From positions 1-64,000 of the forward strand of contig NZ_JASDDG010000007.1 of assembly GCF_030407495.1 (NCBI RefSeq): DNA of 64,000 bases. The letters run 5' to 3'. The notes beneath the pieces were generated by a model. The model saw nothing but the letters and a program-made list of their open reading frames with translations. It was not told the DNA's origin and ran no database searches. The number at the start of each line of letters is the position of its first letter. Position 1 is the first letter of the stretch. The position numbers and the translations under genes were made by a program. Origin of the DNA: Arthrobacter sp. APC 3897. Its GTDB lineage: Bacteria > Actinomycetota > Actinomycetes > Actinomycetales > Micrococcaceae. Positions 25,727-33,643 of this stretch are shown here, piece after piece.

Positions 25727-27738
25727 GGACAGCAGCGCAGGAAACGTTCGAAGCAGCCCTGCAGGACGGGCACGGCACGGCCTCGGACCCGCAGACCGGC
25801 GCCGAACGAATCGCCTTCTGGGAAGACGCCGCCCGGCGGCTGCAGTGGGAGCAGCCCTGGCACACGGCGCACACGTTTATTCCGCCGCAGCGGCTGAGCG
25901 GCCCGGAAGTTCCGGAAGCCGACGCCGACTATTCAGTGCCGCAGATCGAATGGTTCGCCGGCGGCAGGCTCAACGTCGCAGTGAACTGCGTGGACCGGCA
26001 TGTGGCCGCCGGACGCGGCAACAAAATCGCCCTGCACTGTGAGGGTGAGCCCGGAGACCGGCGCAGCATCACCTACGGACAGCTGCAGCAGGAAGTCTCC
26101 AAGGCTGCCAACGCCCTTCTGGCACTCGGCATCGGAAAGGGAGACCGGGTGGTGATTTACCTGCCCGTCATCGCCGAAACCATTATTATCACGCTGGCCT
26201 GCGCCCGGATCGGCGCCGTCCATTCGCTGGTTTTTGGCGGTTTCTCCGCCGAGGCGCTGAAGTTCCGGGTGGAGGACACCGGCGCCAAGCTGCTGGTCAC
26301 CACGGACGGCCAGTTCCGCCGCGGCACCGCCGTGCCGGTGAAGGAGAATGCCGACGCAGCCGTGTCCGGCACCAACGCCGTCGAGCATGTTCTGGTGGTC
26401 CGCCGCACGGGCTGCGACATTGCCTGGACCGAAGGCCGCGACCTCTGGTGGCATGAGACCGTGGACACCGCCTCCGACGTTCACGAGCCGGAGGCCTTCG
26501 ACGCCGAAACACCGCTGTTCATCATGTATACCTCGGGGACCACCGGACGCCCCAAGGGCCTGGTGCACACCATGGGCGGCTACCTGACCCAGGCGTCCTG
26601 GAGCTATGAGTACCTTTTCGCGAATCCCGATCCGGAGGCCCGCGGGCACGATGTCCATTGGTGCACCGCAGACTTGGCCTGGGTCACCGCGCATACCTAT
26701 GAGATCTATGGTCCGCTCTCTAACGGTGTCACCCAGGTGATCTTCGAGGGCACCCCAAACACCCCGCATCCGGGACGGCACTTCGAGATCATTGAACGTT
26801 ACAAGGTGACCAGCTACTACACCGCGCCCACCCTGGTCCGGTCGCTGATGGGCTGGTTCCCGGACGGTGTGCCGGACACCTGGGATCTGTCCTCCATCCG
26901 CCTGCTGGGCACCGTGGGCGAAGCCGTAAACCCGGAGGCGTGGCGCTGGATGCGGGAGAATATCGGCCGCGGTGAAGTTCCGGTGATTGACACCTGGTGG
27001 CAGTCGGAAACCGGCGCCACCATCCTGTCGCCGCGTCCCGCAGACACCGCTTTCAAGCCCGGCTGTGCCTCCCGGGCCCTGCCCGGGGTGTCCACCCGGA
27101 TTGTGGATGAAGCCGGCAACGCGGTTCCCCCGCACACCCAGGGCTTTATCGTGGTGGACAGCATCGGCCCGGCCATGGCCCGCACGGTCTGGGGTGATCC
27201 GCAGCGCTACCTGGCGTCCTACTGGCGGCAGTACGCACGGCAGGGCTGGTTCCTGGCCGGGGACGGCGCCAAATACGACGACGACGGCGACACCTGGATC
27301 CTGGGCCGCACCGATGACGTCCTCAACGTCTCCGGGCACCGGCTGTCCACGATTGAAATTGAGTCCGCGCTGGTGTCCCATCCCTGGGTGACCGAAGCCG
27401 GCGTCTGTCCCGTCGCGGACCCCAAGACCGGGCACGCGATTGCCGCGTTTGTTGTGCTCTCGACAGCCGCGCCGGCCGCCGGTACCGATCTCAGCCGGCA
27501 GGTCACGGCTGAACTCAGGGCACACGTTGCCCGGCAGATCGGGCCGATCGCCAAGCCGGCCGCCGTCGTCGTGGTCCCTGACGTTCCCAAGACGCGTTCC
27601 GGGAAAATCATGCGCCGCCTGCTGACGCAGCTGTTCGAGCGCACACCGCTGGGCGATACCACCAGCCTGCAGAATGAACCCTGCATCGCTGACATTGCGG
27701 AGGTATGCGAATCCCGCCGCCGCGGGGTTCCTCAGTGA
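25717..27738 (+). CDS. acs: Acetyl-CoA synthetase-like AMP-forming ligase
   Basis: A 673-residue ligase that activates a short carboxylic acid with ATP and CoA. The order is an N-terminal ACAS_N segment (DYSVPQIEWFAGGRLNVAVN), the AMP-binding loop YTSGTTGRPKGLVHT, the acyl-pocket motif IDTWWQSETG, the DDVLNVSGHRLSTIE hinge and the catalytic Lys in SGKIMRRLL. The Trp pair in DTWWQ limits the pocket to acetate in known enzymes, so acetate is the best guess; propionate is possible. The overlap with the permease places it under the SAM riboswitch. One coherent idea is re-use of acetate released when MetY consumes O-acetylhomoserine. The 3' end overlaps the opposing 86-aa gene by seven bases. Confidence 0.9.
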   Translation: MGLRTAAQETFEAALQDGHGTASDPQTGAERIAFWEDAARRLQWEQPWHTAHTFIPPQRLSGPEVPEADADYSVPQIEWFAGGRLNVAVNCVDRHVAAGRGNKIALHCEGEPGDRRSITYGQLQQEVSKAANALLALGIGKGDRVVIYLPVIAETIIITLACARIGAVHSLVFGGFSAEALKFRVEDTGAKLLVTTDGQFRRGTAVPVKENADAAVSGTNAVEHVLVVRRTGCDIAWTEGRDLWWHETVDTASDVHEPEAFDAETPLFIMYTSGTTGRPKGLVHTMGGYLTQASWSYEYLFANPDPEARGHDVHWCTADLAWVTAHTYEIYGPLSNGVTQVIFEGTPNTPHPGRHFEIIERYKVTSYYTAPTLVRSLMGWFPDGVPDTWDLSSIRLLGTVGEAVNPEAWRWMRENIGRGEVPVIDTWWQSETGATILSPRPADTAFKPGCASRALPGVSTRIVDEAGNAVPPHTQGFIVVDSIGPAMARTVWGDPQRYLASYWRQYARQGWFLAGDGAKYDDDGDTWILGRTDDVLNVSGHRLSTIEIESALVSHPWVTEAGVCPVADPKTGHAIAAFVVLSTAAPAAGTDLSRQVTAELRAHVARQIGPIAKPAAVVVVPDVPKTRSGKIMRRLLTQLFERTPLGDTTSLQNEPCIADIAEVCESRRRGVPQ

Positions 27739-27992
27739 ACGCGGGCCAGGGTCACCCGGTCCAGCACCACTACGCCGCCCATCAGGCGGTAGATGCGCAC
27801 AAATTCCGTCGGCGAGACTTCCAGCATGGTGGTGTCAGCTTTCGGCGGCAGCAGATCGGCGTGCATGCCGTCCAGGAGTTCCACGAACAACCGGCTCGCC
27901 TCCACCTGCGGCATCGGGTCGGTGGCGGTCACTTTGTGGGTGGCGGCGGCAACTTTGTAGCCGGTCTCGATGATTACCACGTATTGGTCCAT
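27732..27992 (-). CDS. Conserved hypothetical protein, 86 aa, opposing acs
   Basis: An 86-residue protein starting MDQYVVIIETGYKVAAATHK, with ATG 27992 preceded by AAGGA nine bases upstream; the longer frame to 28112 lacks support. It is predicted to be alpha/beta and soluble, with ASRLFVELLDGMHADLLPP in the middle and VVVLDRVTLARVH at the end. It lies on the minus strand between acs and metY, converging on acs and divergent from metY. No family recognised. The good ribosome site and codon use make it more likely real than not. Confidence 0.6.
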   Translation of the reverse strand: MDQYVVIIETGYKVAAATHKVTATDPMPQVEASRLFVELLDGMHADLLPPKADTTMLEVSPTEFVRIYRLMGGVVVLDRVTLARVH

Positions 27993-28162
27993 TGGGATCA
28001 TTTCCTTCGTCGTGCCGTCCGGCTCCCCCGCCGCTGTCCGTCGCAGATCTGCGGTCCTGACCGGCCACGCAGTCCTGTTCCCCATTGTTGGTCCGCCGTA
28101 CCCCACTTGCAACGATTCTCAGGCCGCTTTGCCGCGGCACACCAGAAAGGAGCACTCATTCC

Positions 28163-29491
28163 ATGAGTGATCGCCAGTTTGGCTTCCGTACCCGTGCCCT
28201 GCACGCCGGCGGCACCCCCGATGCCACGCACGGCGCCCGTGCCGTGCCCATCTACCAGAGCACCTCATTTGTCTTCAAGGACACCGACGACGCCGCGAAC
28301 CTGTTTTCGCTGCAGAAGTACGGCAACATCTACTCACGGATTGGCAACCCCACGGTGGCGGCGTTCGAGGAGCGCATCGCCTCCCTTGAGGGCGGCATCG
28401 GTGCGGTGGCAACGGCGTCGGGCATGTCAGCGGAATTTGTCACTTTCGCCGCACTGTGCGGGGCCGGTGACCATATTGTTGCCGCCGCCCAGCTGTACGG
28501 CGGCACCGTCACCCAGCTGGACGTGACCCTGCGCCGCTTCGGGATCGACACCACGTTCGTGGCCGGCACCGACCCGGCCGACTATGCCGCGGTCATCCGG
28601 GAAAACACCAAGGCGGTGTATGCCGAGGTGGTGGCCAACCCCAGCGGCGAGGTCACCGATATTGCCGGGCTGGCGAAGGTGGCGCACGACGCCGGTGTGC
28701 CGCTGATCCTGGATGCCACCCTGAGCACTCCCTACCTGGTGCGGCCGTTTGAACACGGTGCGGACATTGTGATCCACTCCGCCACCAAGTTCCTGGGCGG
28801 GCACGGCACCACGCTGGGCGGCGTCGTCGTTGAATCCGGAAAGTTCAACTGGGGCAACGGTAAGTTCCCCGCCATGACCGAGCCCGTGGCCAGCTACGGC
28901 AACATTTCCTGGTGGGACAATTTCGGCGAGTACGGGTTCCTGACCAAGCTGCGCTCGGAGCAGCTGCGGGATATCGGCCCCTCCCTCAGCGCACAGTCGG
29001 CCTTCCAGCTGCTGCAGGGTGTGGAGACCCTGCCGCAGCGCCTCGACGAACACCTGCGCAACGCCCTGGCTGTGGCGCAGTGGCTGGAGGCAGATCCCCG
29101 GGTGTCCTGGGTCAGTTATGCCGGCCTGCCCTCCCACCCGCACTACGAACGGGCCCGGAAATACCTGCCCAAGGGTCCGGGATCAGTCTTCAGCTTTGGC
29201 GTGCGCGGCGGCCGGGAGGCTGGCCGGGCGTTCATTGAGGCACTGCAGCTGGCGTCGCATTTGGCGAACGTGGGTGATTCGCGCACCCTGGTGATCCATC
29301 CGGGTTCCACCACTCACGGCCAGCTCTCGCCTGAGCAGCTTGCCGCCGCGGGAGTTGCCGAGGACCTGGTGCGGATTTCCGTGGGGTTGGAGGACCTGGA
29401 AGACATCCTCTGGGATCTGGACCAGGCCCTTTCAGCTGCGGTTGTACCCGATGCTGTCCACGAACTTGAGGAGTCCGCCAATGTCCGCTGA
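28163..29491 (+). CDS. metY: O-acetylhomoserine aminocarboxypropyltransferase (sulfhydrylase)
   Basis: A 442-residue pyridoxal-phosphate enzyme of the Cys/Met metabolism family. It condenses O-acetylhomoserine with sulfide, or with methanethiol, to give homocysteine or methionine plus acetate. The PLP-binding Lys lies in IHSATKFLGGHGTTLGG, and GFRTRALHAGGTPDATHGAR with PIYQSTSFVF opens the protein as in MetY. Length fits MetY rather than the shorter MetB/MetC. ATG 28163 follows AAAGGAG. It is downstream of the SAM-controlled operon but separated by 424 bases with an opposing gene, so it probably has its own promoter. The next gene overlaps by 11 bases. Confidence 0.94.
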   Translation: MSDRQFGFRTRALHAGGTPDATHGARAVPIYQSTSFVFKDTDDAANLFSLQKYGNIYSRIGNPTVAAFEERIASLEGGIGAVATASGMSAEFVTFAALCGAGDHIVAAAQLYGGTVTQLDVTLRRFGIDTTFVAGTDPADYAAVIRENTKAVYAEVVANPSGEVTDIAGLAKVAHDAGVPLILDATLSTPYLVRPFEHGADIVIHSATKFLGGHGTTLGGVVVESGKFNWGNGKFPAMTEPVASYGNISWWDNFGEYGFLTKLRSEQLRDIGPSLSAQSAFQLLQGVETLPQRLDEHLRNALAVAQWLEADPRVSWVSYAGLPSHPHYERARKYLPKGPGSVFSFGVRGGREAGRAFIEALQLASHLANVGDSRTLVIHPGSTTHGQLSPEQLAAAGVAEDLVRISVGLEDLEDILWDLDQALSAAVVPDAVHELEESANVR

Positions 29492-29984
29492 AGCTGCCGC
29501 ACCGCGCATCTGGGAGGGGCCGAGCGCTCCGGAACGGCTGGCGCTGCTGCGCCGGGCCAAGTCGATTGCGATTGTGGGTGCCTCGGACAAACCGTCACGG
29601 GCGTCCTATTTCGTGGCGACTTATCTGCTTTCCTCGTCACCGTACACGGTCTATTTCGTGAACCCTGTGGCCAAGGAGATTCTGGGGCGGCCGGTCTACG
29701 CGTCCCTGGCTGACCTGCCGGAAGTGCCGGACATCGTGGATGTGTTCCGCCGCCACGATGATTTGCCCACCGTGCTGCAGGAGAGCATTGCCGTAGGCGC
29801 GAAGACGCTGTGGCTGCAGCTGGGGTCCTGGCATGAGCAGGTGGCCCGCGACGCGGAAGCTGCCGGCCTGGACGTGGTGATGGACCGCTGCGTGAAAATT
29901 GAACACGCCCGCTTCCACGGCGGACTGAACCTGGCCGGCTTCAACACCGGGGTCATTTCCTCCAAGCGGCAGCTGACCGTTTAG
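29481..29984 (+). CDS. CoA-binding (YccU-like) protein
   Basis: A 167-residue Rossmann-fold protein of the CoA-binding family. SIAIVGASDKPSRASYFVA carries the nucleotide loop, followed by VYFVNPVAKEILGRPVYASL, VDVFRRHDD and TLWLQLGSWHEQVARDAEAAG. GAGGAG precedes ATG 29481 within the metY tail, with an 11-base overlap, so it is coupled to metY. The C-terminal HARFHGGLNLAGFNTGVISSKR is longer than in the paralogue at 18935. A link to methionine synthesis is suggested by position only. Confidence 0.9.
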   Translation: MSAEAAAPRIWEGPSAPERLALLRRAKSIAIVGASDKPSRASYFVATYLLSSSPYTVYFVNPVAKEILGRPVYASLADLPEVPDIVDVFRRHDDLPTVLQESIAVGAKTLWLQLGSWHEQVARDAEAAGLDVVMDRCVKIEHARFHGGLNLAGFNTGVISSKRQLTV

Positions 29985-30907
29985 GAGTTGCCCGGGGCCA
30001 GGCTGCCTTCGGAGAACTTCTGGCCCGGGTTATGGGGCTGCTTGCCGGGATTCCCACGGTATCCGTGCCCGGCGCCGCCGCCGGAATCACGGCCGGGCAC
30101 TCCCGGGCGGCTAATTTCACCGGCTCCACGGTCCCGTCCGTGGGTTCCCGGCTGGTCGGGTTTCCCGGAGCCCCCCGGTTGGTCGGGTTTCCCGCGGTGT
30201 CCGGGATCGCCCGGTCCCCCGTGGTCATGCCCGCAGCCGGTTTCCGCCGAGGCGGGTGTCCGGGCGGCTGGGGCGGCGGCCGCGGCGGGATCCGGGACGC
30301 TGCCGGCAGAAGCTGAAGGACCCGGCAGGTTGGCGGGCGGCGCCGGCACTGCAGGCGGGATTGCGGGGTTGCCGTCCGCGGCGCCGACCGCCGCAGTGCC
30401 GGATCCAGCTCCGGATTCCGGGGCTGAATCCGGGCCGGATCCGGGCACGGCGGGTGTGCCCTCGGGGGAAGCCGCCTCCGGGACAACAGGCTCCGCAGCG
30501 GAGGGAGAAACCGGAGCTGCAGGGCCGGGCTGGCCGTCCTCGTCCGTTTCCTGTCCGCTGTCTTCCTGCACCGGAGATGCATCGCGAACCTCGGCGGGCG
30601 TCACGGATTCACTTGTCAGGCGCAGATCGGTGATGGTGCTGGCAGCCACACCCGATGCTCCCGCAGCCATGGCAGCAGCCAGCGTAAAGCTCAGGATGAG
30701 GCCGCGGTGGCGGCGCGGCTGCTTGGAGCGGTCCGGGGCCGGTTCCGACAGCAGCTCGGCCAGTTCGCCGGTTGGCACCGGCGCCGCGGTGCCGGTGAAT
30801 GAGCGCAGCTTTCGCAGCCCGTCCAGCAGCTCAGGAGTCTCGTCGACGCCTGATTCCTCAAGGAGCCGCCGGATCACGGCGTCGTCACGTTCAGGCAATT
30901 CGTTCAT
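29981..30907 (-). CDS. Single-pass membrane protein, putative anti-sigma factor
   Basis: A 308-residue protein. Residues 1-70 are soluble (MNELPERDDAVIRRLLEES onward), a membrane helix lies at about 70-92 (GLILSFTLAAAMAAGASGVA), and the outer part is a low-complexity Pro/Ala/Ser/Gly tail ending in GGP, GKPDQPG-type repeats and Gly/Arg-rich sequence. It starts inside the sigma-factor gene (17-base overlap), the usual pairing of ECF sigma factor and membrane anti-sigma, though no zinc-binding anti-sigma HxxxCxxC motif is present. Its last four bases overlap the opposing CoA-binding gene. Confidence 0.75.
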   Translation of the reverse strand: MNELPERDDAVIRRLLEESGVDETPELLDGLRKLRSFTGTAAPVPTGELAELLSEPAPDRSKQPRRHRGLILSFTLAAAMAAGASGVAASTITDLRLTSESVTPAEVRDASPVQEDSGQETDEDGQPGPAAPVSPSAAEPVVPEAASPEGTPAVPGSGPDSAPESGAGSGTAAVGAADGNPAIPPAVPAPPANLPGPSASAGSVPDPAAAAAPAARTPASAETGCGHDHGGPGDPGHRGKPDQPGGSGKPDQPGTHGRDRGAGEISRPGVPGRDSGGGAGHGYRGNPGKQPHNPGQKFSEGSLAPGNS

Positions 30908-31451
30908 GATCGGGAACCTCCCCTCGTTCCATCCGGCCCTTCAGGGCCCGCAGGGCCCTGGCCTGCAGCTGCTTGACGGCACCGGTGCTGCTGCCCATGA
31001 TGTTGGCTGTTTCTTCGATGGAGAGGTCCCCCACGACGCGCAGCAGCAGCACTTCCTGTTGACGGCGGGGCAGGCCCTCGAGCAGTGCTGTCACACCGGG
31101 GCCGGTTCCCAGAAAGGTTTCCTCAGCGGATGAGCTGAACCGGGAATCAGCCTGCGGATCAAACTGTGCCAGCACGGGTTGGCGTTTCCGCTGCCGGACA
31201 TCGTCGACCATGCGGGCATGGGCAACGGAAAAGGCAAAGGTCCGCAATCCGCTGATGCCGCCGGTGAGTTTCTCCAGCTTGCTGAAGACGGCCAGAAAAA
31301 CTTCCTGGCACAGTGCTTCCGGATCCTCGCAGCCCTTGCCGGTGAGATAGGCAAGAATTGACGGCGCAAGAGACTCATAGATTTCCCGCAGCGCCTGAGG
31401 CTCTCCACCACGCGCAGCGGAAAGAATCTCCTCTGTCAGGGTTATGGCCAA
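30891..31451 (-). CDS. ECF-type RNA polymerase sigma factor
   Basis: A 186-residue sigma-70 family regulator. Region 2 runs from ALREIYESLAPSILAYLTG to AHARMVDDVRQRKRQP, and region 4 from GLPRRQQEVLLLRVVGDLS through IEETANIMGSSTGAVKQLQ. The chosen start is TTG 31451 with GGGAAAG upstream; the frame reaches 31565 but the extra 38 residues are Arg/Pro-rich and not sigma-like. It is co-transcribed with the membrane protein that likely restrains it. Target promoters are unknown. Confidence 0.88.
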   Translation of the reverse strand: MAITLTEEILSAARGGEPQALREIYESLAPSILAYLTGKGCEDPEALCQEVFLAVFSKLEKLTGGISGLRTFAFSVAHARMVDDVRQRKRQPVLAQFDPQADSRFSSSAEETFLGTGPGVTALLEGLPRRQQEVLLLRVVGDLSIEETANIMGSSTGAVKQLQARALRALKGRMERGEVPDHERIA

Positions 31452-31513
31452 GGCTCGGTCTTTCCCTCGCGGAAGGATGGGCTTTTCACATCCTATCCTG
31501 CGGGCGCAGCGAA

Positions 31514-31560
31514 ACGGCCGCACCGGGGCTCGTTGGGGGGATAAGCCTCGGTGCGGCCGT
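31514..31560 (-). terminator. 17-bp hairpin terminator after the nitrilase gene
   Basis: On the plus strand ACGGCCGCACCGGGGCT (31514-31530) pairs with AGCCTCGGTGCGGCCGT (31544-31560), 17 pairs with one G-U wobble. It lies between the leftward nitrilase gene and the leftward sigma gene, so it should stop read-through into the sigma gene. Confidence 0.7.
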
Positions 31561-31671
31561 TCCAAGAGAGTAATCGCCAGGGACCGCCAAAAGGTAACGC
31601 GGCACCCGATATCTTTTTAATTCTTTCAGTTCAGCGGAACGTCCGGCCGGAATTCGAGCCCGGATTCGGCT

Positions 31672-32496
31672 TTACCCTGCTGAAGTTATCCGATCATTGG
31701 CCGCAAACCGCCGGTTCTTCAATACCGGCAGGAACTCGCGCACATCATCTATCCGTTTCCGGGTAACTTCCGCGGTGACCACGGCCTCGGGCTCGTCCTC
31801 GAGGAATGCCTGCGGCACTCCCATGGGGTCGAGGATGGCCGAGTGCCCCACCGTGTGGCGGCTGGAGGTTCCCGCCGCAGCCACCCACACCGTGTTTTCG
31901 ATGGCACGGGCCTTGAGCAGGGTTTCCCAGTGTTCAATCTTGTGTTCACCCTTGAACCACGCGGCGGGAACAGCCAGCAAATCAGCACCCTGGTCCGTCA
32001 GCGCGCGGGCGAGTTCGGGGAAGCGGATGTCATAACAGGTCATGAGGCCCACCCGGATGCCGCCCAGGTCAACAACCTTCACGCCGCCGTCGCCCGGTTT
32101 GATTCGGGTGGACTCGGAGTAACTGAAAGCGTCATAAAGATGCAGTTTGCGGTACGTGTCCACGATCCGTCCCGTGGAATCGATCAGCACCAGGGTGTTG
32201 TAGGGGCGTTCCTCCCCGCTGGACTCATAACCGCCGGCGACGACGGCGATGCCCAGTTCCGCTGCCAGCAGTGAGAGCTGCTGGACAAAGGTGGTCCAGC
32301 CGGCGTCCACCGCAGCGGCCAGGGAGCCTTCCACCTTGCCCACGCTGAACATGGACTCCTCAGGAAAGACGATCAGCTCGGAGCCGTCGGCCTTGGCCTT
32401 GGCCGCCAGCGAGCGCATCACCTCAAGGTTCTCTCCGACGTCGCCCGCCGGGCTGAACTGACCTACGCTCACCAACATTTGCGGCACCGCCCTCAT
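31672..32496 (-). CDS. Carbon-nitrogen hydrolase (nitrilase superfamily amidase)
   Basis: A 274-residue amidase-like enzyme. The catalytic triad is visible: Glu46 in IVFPEESMF, Lys117 in TYRKLHLYDAF and Cys154 in GLMTCYDIRFPELAR. The layout and length match the Nit/omega-amidase and deaminated-glutathione amidase group, rather than true nitrilases. ATG 32496 is chosen; the frame runs to 32664, overlapping the divergent DUF2804 gene. The ribosome site is weak. Substrate undetermined; repair of deaminated glutathione is unlikely in an organism expected to use mycothiol. Confidence 0.88.
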   Translation of the reverse strand: MRAVPQMLVSVGQFSPAGDVGENLEVMRSLAAKAKADGSELIVFPEESMFSVGKVEGSLAAAVDAGWTTFVQQLSLLAAELGIAVVAGGYESSGEERPYNTLVLIDSTGRIVDTYRKLHLYDAFSYSESTRIKPGDGGVKVVDLGGIRVGLMTCYDIRFPELARALTDQGADLLAVPAAWFKGEHKIEHWETLLKARAIENTVWVAAAGTSSRHTVGHSAILDPMGVPQAFLEDEPEAVVTAEVTRKRIDDVREFLPVLKNRRFAANDRITSAG

Positions 32497-32629
32497 CTGA
32501 TCCGAAGTTTTCTCCCCCAGCCTAGACCAGGACCGCAGGGCCCGGCACGGAAACGACGGGCGCAAATGCCGGCGCTGCGGACTCAGCGGTGCGCCGGCAG
32601 ATGCGCGGGCGGGCCTAGACTGGGGCCGC

Positions 32630-33622
32630 ATGAATGAACTCACGCTCCCGACGGACCTCACCACCGCCCGCGGAACCCTGAACCCGGAAGCCGTAGGCTA
32701 CTCCCGCTCACCGCTGCACCGCACTGCGCTCCCCGGCAACACTGCAGCCCGGCTGCGGACCAAGCGCTGGGAGTACTGGGGCGTGCTCACGCCTGACCTG
32801 GCACTCGGCATGACGATAGTGAATCTCGGCTACGCCGCCAGCCTGCAGATCTATGTCCTGGACCGGGCCACCGGTAAGGAAATCAGCATTGAGCCGCTGA
32901 AGATCCTGCCCTCCCCCGCCGACGTCCAGCTGCCGGACACCCTCCCGCCGCTGACGGCACTGGCCTCGGCAGGCGACGTCTCGCTGCGCTTCCACGATGA
33001 CGGCGGCGGCACCCGCCTGCGCGCCCGCTCCCCCCGCGTCGAGGTCGATTTGTATGCCCCGGCCGAAGGGGACGTCCTTGGCGTTGTGGTGCCGTGGTCC
33101 GAGCGCAGGTTCCAGTACACGCTGAAGGACGTGGCCCGCGCGGTGTCCGGCACTGTGACCGTGGACGGCAAAGTCTTCACCGTGGGGGCTGACGCATTTG
33201 CCGTTCTGGACCGCGGGCGTGGCCGCTGGCCGTACCGCACCACCTGGACCTGGGGTGCCGGATCAGGGACCGTGAACGGTACCCGGCTTGGCCTGCAGAT
33301 CGGCGGGCAGTGGACTGCCGGAACTCCGGCCACGGAAAACGCCCTGATCGTTGACGGCCGGCTGCACCATTACGACGGCGAGCTGGAGTTCACGTACGAC
33401 CTCTCGGACCCCCACTCCGCCTGGACCGTGCACGGTCCGTGGATCGACGCCGTGCTCACGCCCTTCCACCGCAGGGAGTCCGCCACCAAACTGGGCGTCA
33501 TTTCCTCAACGATCTGGCAGGCCTTCGGCACCTGGGCGGGAACGGCACGGACTCCGGACGGAACCGCATACTCACTCGACGGGCTGGGCGGCTGGATCGA
33601 GGAAGCCCGGCACCGCTGGTAG
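32630..33622 (+). CDS. DUF2804 family protein
   Basis: A 330-residue beta-rich protein of the DUF2804 family. Diagnostic parts are RLRTKRWEYWGVLTPDLALG at the start, the WTWGAGSGTVNGTRLGLQIG strand, TENALIVDGRLHHY and the terminal GWIEEARHRW. TAGACT ends eight bases before ATG 32630 and there is no ribosome site, so it may be leaderless. It is divergent from the amidase and converges with the TPR membrane protein. No enzymatic role is known. Confidence 0.88.
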   Translation: MNELTLPTDLTTARGTLNPEAVGYSRSPLHRTALPGNTAARLRTKRWEYWGVLTPDLALGMTIVNLGYAASLQIYVLDRATGKEISIEPLKILPSPADVQLPDTLPPLTALASAGDVSLRFHDDGGGTRLRARSPRVEVDLYAPAEGDVLGVVVPWSERRFQYTLKDVARAVSGTVTVDGKVFTVGADAFAVLDRGRGRWPYRTTWTWGAGSGTVNGTRLGLQIGGQWTAGTPATENALIVDGRLHHYDGELEFTYDLSDPHSAWTVHGPWIDAVLTPFHRRESATKLGVISSTIWQAFGTWAGTARTPDGTAYSLDGLGGWIEEARHRW

Positions 33623-33643
33623 GCCGGTTCCTGAGGAGCGGGC

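Noticed and set aside
25933-27525. Minus-strand frame of 530 codons opposite acs
   Set aside because: Shadow of the acetyl-CoA synthetase; no start signal and no domain.
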